DNA of 64,000 bases from Novosphingobium clariflavum (GTDB lineage Bacteria > Pseudomonadota > Alphaproteobacteria > Sphingomonadales > Sphingomonadaceae). Location of the stretch: assembly GCF_026420865.1 (NCBI RefSeq), contig NZ_JAPCWC010000010.1, positions 62,001 to 126,000 of the forward strand. Direction: 5' to 3'. Below, in pieces: positions 8,987 to 18,019 of the stretch (positions within the stretch are counted from its first letter, which is position 1; each line of letters starts with the position of its first letter). The position numbers were made by a program, and so were the translations under genes. The notes under the pieces are model-generated. The model ran no database searches. It was not told the origin of the DNA and worked only from the letters and a program-made list of their open reading frames with translations.

Positions 8987-10635
8987 CGCGCCTCTGGGCC
9001 CGCACCAAGGCCGCGCTCGCCCGGCGCTGGCCGATCCTGCGCCTGCGCACGATCCTGCTGGGCACGCTGCTGTTCGTCGCCGCGCTGCCGGGGTTCGGGG
9101 CGATCTTCCTGCGCATCTACGAAAATGCGCTGGTGCGGCGGACCGAGGCGGAACTGGTCGCTCAGGGCGCCGCGCTCGCCGCCAGCGCCGCCGTGGTGGG
9201 CAGCGGGATCGCGCTTTCCGCCCCGCTGCCAACCGCGCCGCCCGCCGTCCCCGAACGCTACCACGACCGCGTGACCGAGGTGGACTTGCGCTCCTCCCCC
9301 ATCCTGCCGCCCCGCCCCAGAGCGGAAATAGCGGCGGGAACGGCGCCGGGAACAGGGCCGGGAGCAGGGGGAGTGGCCGATCCCGCCGCCGTGGCGCTGG
9401 CCTGGCGGATGATGCCGGCGTTTCAGGAAACCAAGGTGACGACGCTCGCCTCGATCCTGATGCTGGACCGTCAGGGCATCCTGCTCAACGGCCCGCAAGC
9501 CGGCGGAAGCCTTGCCATGCTGCCCGAAGTCCATGCCGCGCTGGCCGGCGTGCCGACCACCGTGCTGCGCGAGAACGCGGGGTATCCCGCCCGCCACGCA
9601 CTCGACTGGCTGAGCCGCGCCGCCAACATCCGCCTGCACCATGCCCGCCCGATCGTGGTGGAAGGCAAGGTCGTGGGCGTCCTGCTCCTGTCCCGCTCGC
9701 CGCGCGCGCTGTTCCTGGGCCTCTACGAGGACCGCGGCAAGATCGCCCTGGGCGTGGCGGCGATCTTCGCGATGCTGCTGGTGCTGTCCGCGGTGCTGTC
9801 GCGCGCCATCGTGCGGCCCATCGAGGGGCTCAGCCGGGCCACCCGCGCGCTTGCCTCGGGCCGCCGCGTCCCCTCCCGTCAGCCGACCCTGCAAGTCGTC
9901 GAGATCCGCGCGCTCTACGAGGATTTCGAGCAGATGGCCGACGCCATCGAGAAACGCTCGCGCTACTTGCGCGATTTTGCCGCCTCGCTGAGCCACGAGT
10001 TCAAGACCCCGCTGGCGGGCATTTCCGGCGCCATCGAACTGCTGCAGGATCACGGCCCCGAGATGGCGCCGGCCGAAAGCGAACGGTTCCTCGCCAACAT
10101 GGCCGCCGACGCGCGGCGCCTGTCGCGGCTGGTCGGGCGGCTGATGGAACTGGCCCGCGCCGACGTCCATGTCGGCGCAGCGCAAGCCGCCGCGCAGCCG
10201 GGACCGATCCTGGCCGCCGTTGCCGACGCGCTTTCGGGCGAACATTTTGCCGTCACGCTCGATCTGCCCGACGCCATCCCCGCGATGTCCATCGACGGCG
10301 ACGCACTGGAAGCGGTGCTGACCACGCTCGCCGAAAATGCCCGGCAAGCCGGCGCCTGCCGCCTCGCCATGACGCTCGCCAGCGACGACAACGGCGTGCG
10401 GATCGACCTTGTCGACGATGGCCCCGGCATCCCCGAAGCCGACCGTCCCCGCGTGTTCGAGCCGTTCTTCACCAGCAAGCGCGAACAGGGCGGCACCGGG
10501 CTCGGCCTGCCGATCGCCCGCTCGCTGCTCGGTGCCTATGGCGGCGACCTTGCGCTGCTGCCCGGCACCGCCGGCGCGCATTTCCGGATCAGCTGCCCCG
10601 CGGCCCCGCCATCGCCGCAACCCGCTCCGCGATAG
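8983..10635 (+). CDS. membrane sensor histidine kinase, partner of the upstream regulator
   Basis: This 550-residue kinase has an N-terminal membrane helix (about 22-44), a periplasmic sensor with a Pro-rich stretch, a second helix near residues 250-270, and a HAMP linker (RAIVRPIEGLSRATRALASG). It has a HisKA domain with H338 in LSHEFKTPL, and a HATPase domain with N box ENARQAG, DDGPGIP and GGTGLGLPIA. It should autophosphorylate and pass phosphate to D56 of the regulator it overlaps by 4 bp. The topology resembles ChvG-type alphaproteobacterial sensors, but identity cannot be set. The last 47 bp overlap the convergent FAD oxidoreductase gene. Confidence 0.92.
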   Translation: MTRLWARTKAALARRWPILRLRTILLGTLLFVAALPGFGAIFLRIYENALVRRTEAELVAQGAALAASAAVVGSGIALSAPLPTAPPAVPERYHDRVTEVDLRSSPILPPRPRAEIAAGTAPGTGPGAGGVADPAAVALAWRMMPAFQETKVTTLASILMLDRQGILLNGPQAGGSLAMLPEVHAALAGVPTTVLRENAGYPARHALDWLSRAANIRLHHARPIVVEGKVVGVLLLSRSPRALFLGLYEDRGKIALGVAAIFAMLLVLSAVLSRAIVRPIEGLSRATRALASGRRVPSRQPTLQVVEIRALYEDFEQMADAIEKRSRYLRDFAASLSHEFKTPLAGISGAIELLQDHGPEMAPAESERFLANMAADARRLSRLVGRLMELARADVHVGAAQAAAQPGPILAAVADALSGEHFAVTLDLPDAIPAMSIDGDALEAVLTTLAENARQAGACRLAMTLASDDNGVRIDLVDDGPGIPEADRPRVFEPFFTSKREQGGTGLGLPIARSLLGAYGGDLALLPGTAGAHFRISCPAAPPSPQPAPR

Positions 10636-11692
10636 CGAGCGACGAGGTCAGGCCGGGCGAATCGATCCCGAACAGGTTGATGAGGCCCGGCAGACCGTGG
10701 TCCGCCTCGCCCTGCAGCATGAAATCGGCCGTCGGCATGCCCGGCCCCGACAGCTTGGGGCGGACTCCGGCATAGGCGGGATGGAGGCGCGCTTCCTCGA
10801 CCTCGGGCCAGATCCGCCGCGCCGCGGCGAGAAATTCCCCCTTGAGCGCGGGATCGACGGTATAGTCGACGGCATCGACCCAATGGATGTCCGGCCCGAA
10901 CCGCGCCTGCCCGTCGAGATCGAGGGTGAAATGGGTGCCCAGGCTCGCCGGGCCGGGCACCGGATAGATGAGGTGCGAGAACGGCACTTTGCCGGAATAG
11001 GAAAAATAGCAGCCCTTGCCATGGAACAGCGGCGGCACCAGCCCCGGCTCCAGCACCTCGATGGTCCGCGCCAGCGCCTGCGCGCCCAGCCCCGCGGCAT
11101 TGACGAGGATCGGCGCCGCCAGCCGCGTATCGCCGACCTGCACGCTCCAGAGCGATCCGGCCCGGACGATGGCATCCACCCCGGTCTCGCAGACCAGCAT
11201 CGCCCCATGCGCCTCCGCCTCTCCCAGCAGCGCCAGCATCAGCCCGTGCTGGTCGACGATGCCGCTCGACGGCGAATGGACCGCCCCCGCGCAGCCCAGC
11301 GCCGGTTCGATCATGCGGGCTTGCGGCGCCGTGAGGCGCACGAGGTCCTCCACCCCGGCACGGGCGCCGCGCGCCATCACCGTGTCCAGCGCCGCCAGTT
11401 CGGCCTCGTCGGCGGCGATGATGAGCTTTCCGCAACGCCGGTGCGGCACCCCGCGTTTTTCGCAAAAGTCATAGAGCCGGTGGCGACCCTCGACGCAGAG
11501 CTGTGCCTTCAGCGATCCGTCGGGGTAATAGAGCCCCGCGTGGACCACGCCGCTGTTGCGGCTGGACGTGACCATGCCGAACTGTTTCTCGCGTTCGAGC
11601 ACGATCACCTCGTGGCCGCCGAGCGCCAGCGCCCGCGCCGCCGCCAGCCCGACCACGCCTGCCCCCACCACGATTGCGCCGACTTCGTCCAT
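10589..11692 (-). CDS. FAD-dependent oxidoreductase, L-2-hydroxyglutarate oxidase-like
   Basis: This 367-residue protein has a DAO fold. The FAD dinucleotide motif is at the N-terminus (IVVGAGVVGLAAARALA, then VIVLERE). The SSRNSGVVHAGLYYP stretch is characteristic of the LhgO/L2HGDH group, and the C-terminus has NLFGIDSPGLTSSLAIAE. Such enzymes oxidise L-2-hydroxyglutarate to 2-oxoglutarate, repairing a side product of central metabolism and feeding electrons to oxygen or quinone. It stands alone, converging on the histidine kinase with a 47-bp overlap of coding ends. The subgroup call rests on these motifs; another 2-hydroxyacid is possible. Confidence 0.85.
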   Translation of the reverse strand: MDEVGAIVVGAGVVGLAAARALALGGHEVIVLEREKQFGMVTSSRNSGVVHAGLYYPDGSLKAQLCVEGRHRLYDFCEKRGVPHRRCGKLIIAADEAELAALDTVMARGARAGVEDLVRLTAPQARMIEPALGCAGAVHSPSSGIVDQHGLMLALLGEAEAHGAMLVCETGVDAIVRAGSLWSVQVGDTRLAAPILVNAAGLGAQALARTIEVLEPGLVPPLFHGKGCYFSYSGKVPFSHLIYPVPGPASLGTHFTLDLDGQARFGPDIHWVDAVDYTVDPALKGEFLAAARRIWPEVEEARLHPAYAGVRPKLSGPGMPTADFMLQGEADHGLPGLINLFGIDSPGLTSSLAIAERVAAMAGPRGS

Positions 11693-12074
11693 GCCCCCAC
11701 CCTAAGCCGTAAACTCGTAAATGGCACCATCGAGGTTCACGGCCTAACGCCCCGTCCGCCGCCGTGAAGGCATTTTCACCCCGGTTCCGGACACGCGCAG
11801 GCGGTTGCGCCGAGCGCAAACATGGGCGGTTTTGCCGCCGGCAGGACGCCTGGGCGGCCACGACCGTTCGCATAAATGAAATCGCACTTGCGTAGTTCGA
11901 TCGGGCGAGGGGGGGCCGGGCGTCCTATATGCCAAGTCGAATCATGTTGATGCCAGCCCCCCTCTCCCGCCCCCGCAGACCGGACGCCCCGTGCTGAGGC
12001 CCCGCCGCCGCGGGATCGCCTCGGTCAACGCCGAAGTGCGCGACGGCATCGTCCCGGCGGCGGGCAGGATCGCG
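11693..12074. other. divergent intergenic region between oxidoreductase and MFS genes
   Basis: About 380 bp separate two divergent genes. I see no structured RNA, repeat or convincing operator. The short in-frame extension of the MFS gene to 11991 lacks a ribosome site and is treated as leader. Confidence 0.35.
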
Positions 12075-13529
12075 ATGACGCCCGATCGCAGCGCGCAGGC
12101 GCCCGGCGCCAATTACCGGCTGGTCGCGCTCATCATCGCCTCCGCCCTGTTCATGGAATTCGTCGACGCCACGGTGCTCGCCACCGCGCTGCCGACGATG
12201 GCCCGCGATTTCAGCGTCCGCCCGCAGGACATGAGCGTGGCATTGACGTCCTACCTGCTGGCACTGGCGATCTTCATCCCCGCCTCCGGCGTGCTGGCGG
12301 ACCGCTTCGGATCGCGCACCGTGTTCCGTACCGCCATCGTGCTGTTCATGCTCGGCAGCCTGGCCTGCGGGCAGTCGCCGACGCTGGAGATGATCGTGCT
12401 CTCGCGCTTCGTGCAGGGCATTGGCGGGGCGATGATGATCCCGGTCGGCCGTCTCGTGCTGCTGCGCACGGTGGCCAAGCAGGACATGGTGAACGCGATG
12501 TCCTGGCTGCTGGTGCCCGCGCTGATCGGCCCGATCGTCGGGCCACCGCTCGGCGGCTTCATCGTCACCTATCTCGACTGGCGCTGGATCTTCTACATCA
12601 ACCTGCCGATGGGCATGCTGGGCCTGTGGCTGACCGGCCGCTTCATCGCCAACGTGCGTGAAGAGCGCCCCAACCCCTTCGATGCCATCGGCTTCGTGCT
12701 GAGCGGCATCGCGCTCGGCTGCCTGCTGTTCGGCTTCGAGATGGTCAGCCGTCCCGGCGAGGCCGGGCTGGCCGGCACGCTGATCGCCGTCGGGCTGGTG
12801 GCCGGCACCGCCTATATCGCCCATGCCCGCCGCCGCGAAGGCGCGATCCTCGACCTCGCGCTGCTGCGCGACGACACCTTCCGTCTGTCGGTGATCGCCG
12901 GGTCGGTGACGCGCATCACCCAGGGCGCGCAGCCCTTCCTGCTGCCGCTGATGATGCAGGTCGGCTTCGGCTTCTCGGCCGCGCGCAGCGGCACGATCAC
13001 GGTCGCCACCGCGGTCGGATCGCTGGCGATGAAGAGCTTTGCCCCGCGCATCCTGCGCCGCTTCGGCTTCCGCCGCTCGCTGATCGTCAACGGGGTGATC
13101 GCCACGGCTGGCTACGCGATCTGCGGCCTGTTCAATCCGGCCTGGCCGACCTGGGCGATGTTCGCGGTGCTGGTGGAGGCCGGCTTCTTCATGTCGTTCC
13201 AGTTCACCGCCTACAACACGATCGCCTATGACGGCATCGACAAGCGCCAGATGAGCAATGCCACCGCGTTCTACGCGACCTTCCAGCAGCTGATGCTCTC
13301 GCTGGGCATCTGCGTGGCGGCGGTCGCCCTGCACCTCGCCATGCTGGCGCGCGGCCATGCCTTGCCGACGCTGGGCGATTTTTCCGCCGCGTTCTGGGTG
13401 GTGACCGCCATCTCGCTCTCGGCGACGATCTGGAACCTGCGCTTTGCGCCCGAGGCCGGCGCCGAAATCAGCGGCCATTCCGACGATGCGACGCCGACTG
13501 GCGCCAGGCCAGCGGGGCAGGAAAGCTGA
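12075..13529 (+). CDS. MFS drug/proton antiporter of the DHA2 (EmrB/QacA) type
   Basis: This is a 484-residue transporter. The ATG at 12075 has AGGA five bases upstream, and the longer frame to 11991 adds only an unsupported basic leader. About fourteen membrane helices are expected. Helix 1 carries FMEFVDATVLATALPTMA, a DHA2 hallmark (the D in FxDxTVVNVALP). The loop 2-3 motif A appears as GVLADRFGSRTVF, and motif C-like glycine and proline residues as LLVPALIGPIVGPPLGGFI. It probably exports hydrophobic compounds using the proton gradient. No regulator gene is adjacent. The diguanylate cyclase follows 78 bp downstream. Confidence 0.9.
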   Translation: MTPDRSAQAPGANYRLVALIIASALFMEFVDATVLATALPTMARDFSVRPQDMSVALTSYLLALAIFIPASGVLADRFGSRTVFRTAIVLFMLGSLACGQSPTLEMIVLSRFVQGIGGAMMIPVGRLVLLRTVAKQDMVNAMSWLLVPALIGPIVGPPLGGFIVTYLDWRWIFYINLPMGMLGLWLTGRFIANVREERPNPFDAIGFVLSGIALGCLLFGFEMVSRPGEAGLAGTLIAVGLVAGTAYIAHARRREGAILDLALLRDDTFRLSVIAGSVTRITQGAQPFLLPLMMQVGFGFSAARSGTITVATAVGSLAMKSFAPRILRRFGFRRSLIVNGVIATAGYAICGLFNPAWPTWAMFAVLVEAGFFMSFQFTAYNTIAYDGIDKRQMSNATAFYATFQQLMLSLGICVAAVALHLAMLARGHALPTLGDFSAAFWVVTAISLSATIWNLRFAPEAGAEISGHSDDATPTGARPAGQES

Positions 13530-13607
13530 ACCCTTGCCAAATCGGCACCGATGGCGGAATAGTCTGCGACTGCCGCCGTCGGCCGGGGTGATCAAGGGGT
13601 TGGTCGC

Positions 13608-15425
13608 ATGCGTATCGCCACCATCACCAACTGGGCCTATGGCGCCACCGTCTGCCTGACCATCGCGGCAGGCGTCGCCATGGTCATGGCCTCCAATGCC
13701 GACAGCGCCGAACATGGCGCCATCGTCCAGCGCGACCTGTTCGACCAGCTCACCGCCGAAGTCGAGACCGACCTTTCGGAGCTGACCGATCAGGCCCGCC
13801 TCTTCGCGGTATCCGGCGACCCCAGCCACGCCATCGCCTACACTCGCCTGCGCACAGACCTCGGCTCGATCGAGCAGCGCATGGCCAAGCTGCGCGACAA
13901 TGGCGCGAGCGAGGAGGAACTGCGCTCGCTGCAACAGGCACTGCGCCAGGGTGCCACCCTGGAGGACGAACAGCAGGCCGCCATCGCCGCCATGCGCAAG
14001 GGGGACGATGCCGTGGCCCGCAAGATCGTGTTCGGCCCCGAATACGAACGCGAGCTGGAACGCACCCACTTCCTGCTCGGCCGCTTCCGCTACATGCTCG
14101 ACGAGCGTTCGGACGATGCCGTGGAAGAAGCCGCCACCGCCTCGCAGCGCCTGCGCACGATCTCCGAGGCCATGGTGGCGTTCACCGCCGTGCTGTTCCT
14201 CTTCGTGCTGGGCTTCATCCTCAAGCGCCGCATCCTGAAGCCGGTGGTCACGCTGAGCGACGTGGTGAACCGGCTGGCCGACCAGGACTACGAAGTGGAG
14301 CCCCCCGCGATCTCGCAAGTCGACGAAATCGGCGACATGGCGCAGGCGGTGCGCATCTTCCGCGAGAACGGCCTCGAACGCCAGCGCCTGCAGAAGGAGC
14401 GCGATGCCGACTGGGCGGTGCGCGACCTGCTCGCCCGCATGACCCAGCGCCTGCAGGGCTGCGAGTCGGTGGACGACCTCTACCGGGTGGTGCAGCTCTT
14501 CGCGCCGAAGATCGCGCCCGACCTCGCCGGGCGCCTGTTCATCCTCGACGAGCGACACGCGCGCATGGCCTGCGCCGCGCAGTGGCTGACGCCCCACGGC
14601 AGCAACCTCGCCTTCAGCCCGGACGACTGCTGGGCGCTGCGGCGCGGGCAGATCCACAGCCCGGGCCACAACCTCACCGACGTGCCCTGCCGCCATGTTG
14701 CGCTCGAGGCGGTGCAGGCGACGATGTGCGTGCCGCTCACCGCGCAGGGCGAGACGATCGGCCTGCTGGTGCTCGAAAACCTCTCGGCAGCAGGCGAACC
14801 GGCGCCTTCGACCACCACCTACATCGAACTGATGTCCGAGACGGTGGGCCTCGCGCTCGCCAATCTCAACTTGCGCGAGGCCTTGCGCGACAAGGCGCTG
14901 CACGATCCCCTCACCGGACTGCGCAACCGCCACGAGCTGGACAGCACGCTGCGCCGGCTGGTGATCGCCGCCGATGAGACGGATGCCCCGCTCGCCTGCC
15001 TGATGATGGACATCGACCGCTTCAAGAATCTGAACGACCGCTACGGCCATGATGTCGGCGACCTCGCATTGCGGGCAGTCGCAGGCGCCTTCGCCGGCGT
15101 GGTGCGCGACGACGCCATGGTGTTCCGCTACGGCGGCGAGGAATTCCTCATGCTGATGCCCGATTTCGACGAGAAACGGGCGCTTGAACGCACCGCCCTC
15201 ATACGCGAGCGGATCGCCGAACTGGACCTGCTGCACGAGGGCCAGCCGATCGGTCCGATCACCGTGTCGATGGGCCTTGCCGTCTATCCCCGTCATGGCA
15301 CCGCACAGACCCTGATCGCGGCGGCGGACGCTGCGCTGCTGCGGGCCAAGGAAACCGGACGCGACCGCGTGGTCGTTGGCACCGCCCGCCACGTCCCCCA
15401 CGGCGACAACGCCCCCGGCGCCTGA
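13608..15425 (+). CDS. membrane diguanylate cyclase with HAMP, GAF and GGDEF domains
   Basis: This 605-residue protein contains: membrane helix (8-30), a periplasmic helical bundle rich in Glu and Arg (40-185), a second helix (188-208), HAMP (RRILKPVVTLSDVVNRLAD), a GAF-like domain (about 270-410, ending ETIGLLVLENLS), and GGDEF (about 430-590). The active site is GGEEF at 509-513 after FRY, which is catalytic, so it should make c-di-GMP from GTP. The residues where an I-site RxxD would lie read RDDA, so product inhibition may be weak. It is likely a stand-alone sensor. An octamer repeat and a TPP riboswitch follow. Confidence 0.92.
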   Translation: MRIATITNWAYGATVCLTIAAGVAMVMASNADSAEHGAIVQRDLFDQLTAEVETDLSELTDQARLFAVSGDPSHAIAYTRLRTDLGSIEQRMAKLRDNGASEEELRSLQQALRQGATLEDEQQAAIAAMRKGDDAVARKIVFGPEYERELERTHFLLGRFRYMLDERSDDAVEEAATASQRLRTISEAMVAFTAVLFLFVLGFILKRRILKPVVTLSDVVNRLADQDYEVEPPAISQVDEIGDMAQAVRIFRENGLERQRLQKERDADWAVRDLLARMTQRLQGCESVDDLYRVVQLFAPKIAPDLAGRLFILDERHARMACAAQWLTPHGSNLAFSPDDCWALRRGQIHSPGHNLTDVPCRHVALEAVQATMCVPLTAQGETIGLLVLENLSAAGEPAPSTTTYIELMSETVGLALANLNLREALRDKALHDPLTGLRNRHELDSTLRRLVIAADETDAPLACLMMDIDRFKNLNDRYGHDVGDLALRAVAGAFAGVVRDDAMVFRYGGEEFLMLMPDFDEKRALERTALIRERIAELDLLHEGQPIGPITVSMGLAVYPRHGTAQTLIAAADAALLRAKETGRDRVVVGTARHVPHGDNAPGA

Positions 15426-15444
15426 CGCGCCCCTGCGCCCTGGC

Positions 15445-15476
15445 GCACCCTTGCACCCTTGCACCCTTGCACCCCT
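15445..15476. repeat. four tandem GCACCCTT octamers
   Basis: Three perfect copies of GCACCCTT and a fourth with one change run from 15445 to 15476, twenty bases after the diguanylate cyclase stop. This simple repeat is prone to slippage. It lies outside the riboswitch and has no visible coding role. Confidence 0.7.
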
Positions 15477-15577
15477 GCAACCCGGCACCCATGCGCCCGC
15501 TCGCGCGATCACTTGGGCGGCGCCCTGTCATGAATTGCAATAAAGGGTTTCCACCGCCCCCGCGAACGACTAGAGGC

Positions 15578-15673
15578 GCGCCATCCCCGGGGGGCCGCTC
15601 ATGCGCGGCTGAGAGGTGGTCAGCAGACCACGACCCGCTGAACCTGATCCGGCTGACACCGGCGTAGGGAGGG
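15578..15673 (+). promoter_or_regulatory. TPP (thiamine pyrophosphate) riboswitch
   Basis: The conserved THI-element blocks are plain: GGCTGAGAGG at 15607-15616, ACCCGCTGAACCTGATCCGG at 15633-15652, then TGACACCGGCGTAGGGA ending near 15670. The 5' part CCATCCC at about 15581 can pair with GGGAGG at 15667-15672 to form P1. In this family TPP binding stabilises P1 and lowers expression of the genes downstream, here a TonB receptor, a kinase and PnuT. This makes thiamine the predicted substrate of the operon. Confidence 0.93.
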
Positions 15674-15706
15674 CTGGCGGCTGATCCGTTGTCCCTCCGA
15701 TTGGAG
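15667..15706 (+). promoter_or_regulatory. putative expression platform of the TPP riboswitch
   Basis: Three short elements could form a switch. GGAGGG (15668-15673) is also the 3' side of P1. CCCTCC (15693-15698) can pair with it. GGAG (15703-15706) is a Shine-Dalgarno-like sequence that CTCC (15695-15698) can mask in a CTCC-GATT-GGAG hairpin. With TPP bound, P1 would hold GGAGGG and free CCCTCC to mask GGAG. GGAG lies 13 bases before the ATG, rather far, so a transcriptional effect is also possible. This is inference from pairing alone. Confidence 0.5.
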
Positions 15707-15719
15707 TGGACACGAAGCG

Positions 15720-18017
15720 ATGACCGGCAGTTTCCGTACGATTTCCCGCCTCGCCCTTGGGCTTCCCGCCTTGCTCGTGGCCGTTCCGGCACTGGCAGAT
15801 GAGGCCGATTCCGCCGATGCCAGGGCCGACATCAAGGTCGTCGGCCACCCCGATCCCGAAGGCCTGCTGCCCGACCAGACCGCCCCCAAGGCGATCAGCG
15901 CGATCTCGTCCGACTTCATCGTCAAGCAGGCGCCGACGCTCAACGCCTTCCAGCTGGTGAACCTGCTGCCCGGCGCCAATGTCTCGTCGAGCGATCCCTA
16001 CGGGCTTTCGACCAGTTCCAGCCTGACCATGCGCGGGCTGGGCCAGGACCAGATCGGCGTGCTGATGGAAGGCGCGCCGCAGAACGACATCGGCTATTTC
16101 TACGCCTATCCCTCGCAGTTCGCCGATGCCGAGAACGTGCGGCAGATCGCGCTGGCACAAGGCGCCGCCTCGATCGACGCCCCGGTGGTTGCGGCCGCAG
16201 GCGGGCTGCTGTCGCTGACGCTGGACGATCCCAAGGCCGAGATGGGCGGCCTCGTCAACCTCTCGCTCGGCTCCTACGATGCCCGCCGCGCCTTCGTGCG
16301 CTTCGACACCGGCACGCTGGGCGCCAGCGGGATCAAGGCCTTCATCTCCTATTCGAACAACCGCGCGGACAACTGGCGCGGCGCCGGTTTCGACAAGCGC
16401 CAGCACGTCGACGGCAAGCTCCTGCGCGAATGGGGCGCGGGCAACCGCGCCGCCATCGCCTTCTCGTACAACGACGCCAAGACCTCGACTTATGCCAGCC
16501 CCTCGCTGGCCGACTGGAAGGCCTATGGCCGCGACTACAACTACGACAGGCAGTACAGCCAAGGCAGCACCACCTACTGGCGCCTCTATCGCGCGCCGTT
16601 CCGCAACTTCTACGTCTCCGCGCCGGTCCACCTCACGCTCGGCGACCGGCTGGCCTTCGACACCACCGCCTACCTCCAGTTCGGCCACGGCAACGCCCCT
16701 TACGGCACCCAGCTGACGACCACCGGCAACTACCTCGGCACCGAGGAACTGACCCAGCCGATCACGCTGCCCGGCGCGGTCGACGGGACGGCGACGGTGC
16801 TCGGCAACTGGACCGGCAAGCAGCGCCGCGTCGGCGACGTCAGCAAGCTCACCCTCACCGCGGGCGCCCACACGCTCACCGCCGGGCTCTGGTTCGACTA
16901 CGGCACCGACCGCGTCACCCAGTCCTACACCGCGATCGACGCCAGCGGCCATCCGCTGGACCAGTGGGGCTACCAGAGCAAGGCGATCCGCACCGCCGAC
17001 GGCCGCCTGCTGGCCTATGAGAATGCGCGCACCGAGACCGTCACCAAGGGCTTCTTTGTCGCCGACAGCATCGCCGTGACCCCGCGCCTCGGCGTCGAGC
17101 TGGGCTTCAAGGGGGTCGACGTGCTGCGCAATGGCCGCAACTACCTGCCCGGCCCGCAGGACAAGGTCCGCCGCGACAGCTTCGCCGCGCTGCCCCGCGC
17201 CGCCGTGCACTTCACGCTGGACGAGCGGCAGCAGCTCTTCGCCAACGTCACCACCAATTTCCGCACGCCCAACGAGTTCGCGCTCTACAACAGCTACTAC
17301 GCGGGCGAACTGGTCAGCCAGGGCACGAGCGGCCTCAAGAACGAATATTCGGTCTCCGAGGAACTGGGCTACCGCTACATCGGCCCCAGCCTGTCGTTCT
17401 CGCTGACCGCCTTCCACTACCACTTCCGCAACCGGCAGGTGGCAACCGTGGTGAACAGCGGCGGGGCGCTGGTCAATTCGACGATCAACGGCGGCAGCCA
17501 GACCTCCTACGGCCTCGACGGCGAGATCGACTATCGCCCGGCCAGGGGCGTGAGCGTCTATCTCTCGGGCGAATACCTGCACACCCGCCAGGACGACGAT
17601 CTTGCCGTGGGCGGCGACTATCTGCCGACCAGGGGCAAGCGCGCCGTCTCCAGCCCCGAGTTCCAGTTCGCCATGGGCACCACTTATGACGACGGCCGCC
17701 TGTTCGGCAGCACCGCGCTCAAGCACGTCGGCCGCCAGTACGCCACCTTCATGAACGACGAGAGCATCAAGGGCTACGCCACGCTCGACCTTTCGATCGG
17801 CGTGCATCTCGCCGGCCTGATCGACGCGCAGCGCATGGACCTGCGCCTCAATGCGATCAACGTGACCAACCCCCACGTGCTGTCCGGCGTGCAGGCGATC
17901 ACCGCCAATGCGCTGGATACGACGGCGCGCGGCGGCACGCTGATCTCCGGCTCGGCGCCAACTTACTACGTCGGCAGCGGCCGCGCCTTCGTGGCGACGC
18001 TCTCGCGCGCCTTCTGA
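15720..18017 (+). CDS. TonB-dependent receptor, predicted thiamine uptake
   Basis: This is a 765-residue outer-membrane receptor with a signal peptide ending VAVPALADEAD. The plug domain spans about 45-170 (NLLPGANVSSSDPYG, TMRGLGQDQIGVLMEGAPQN). The 22-stranded barrel ends in the aromatic-terminal strand GRAFVATLSRAF. It sits directly under a TPP riboswitch and is followed two bases later by a kinase and then PnuT, so thiamine or a thiamine phosphate is the likely ligand. Energy would come from TonB-ExbBD, which is not in this window. The barrel family is general, so without the riboswitch the ligand would be unknown. Confidence 0.92.
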   Translation: MTGSFRTISRLALGLPALLVAVPALADEADSADARADIKVVGHPDPEGLLPDQTAPKAISAISSDFIVKQAPTLNAFQLVNLLPGANVSSSDPYGLSTSSSLTMRGLGQDQIGVLMEGAPQNDIGYFYAYPSQFADAENVRQIALAQGAASIDAPVVAAAGGLLSLTLDDPKAEMGGLVNLSLGSYDARRAFVRFDTGTLGASGIKAFISYSNNRADNWRGAGFDKRQHVDGKLLREWGAGNRAAIAFSYNDAKTSTYASPSLADWKAYGRDYNYDRQYSQGSTTYWRLYRAPFRNFYVSAPVHLTLGDRLAFDTTAYLQFGHGNAPYGTQLTTTGNYLGTEELTQPITLPGAVDGTATVLGNWTGKQRRVGDVSKLTLTAGAHTLTAGLWFDYGTDRVTQSYTAIDASGHPLDQWGYQSKAIRTADGRLLAYENARTETVTKGFFVADSIAVTPRLGVELGFKGVDVLRNGRNYLPGPQDKVRRDSFAALPRAAVHFTLDERQQLFANVTTNFRTPNEFALYNSYYAGELVSQGTSGLKNEYSVSEELGYRYIGPSLSFSLTAFHYHFRNRQVATVVNSGGALVNSTINGGSQTSYGLDGEIDYRPARGVSVYLSGEYLHTRQDDDLAVGGDYLPTRGKRAVSSPEFQFAMGTTYDDGRLFGSTALKHVGRQYATFMNDESIKGYATLDLSIGVHLAGLIDAQRMDLRLNAINVTNPHVLSGVQAITANALDTTARGGTLISGSAPTYYVGSGRAFVATLSRAF

Positions 18018-18019
18018 CC

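Noticed and set aside
11925..15512. Very long minus-strand open frame of 1195 codons
   Set aside because: It runs antisense to the MFS and diguanylate cyclase genes, its translation is rich in His, Gln, Arg and Gly with no domain, and GC-rich codons make such antisense frames common.
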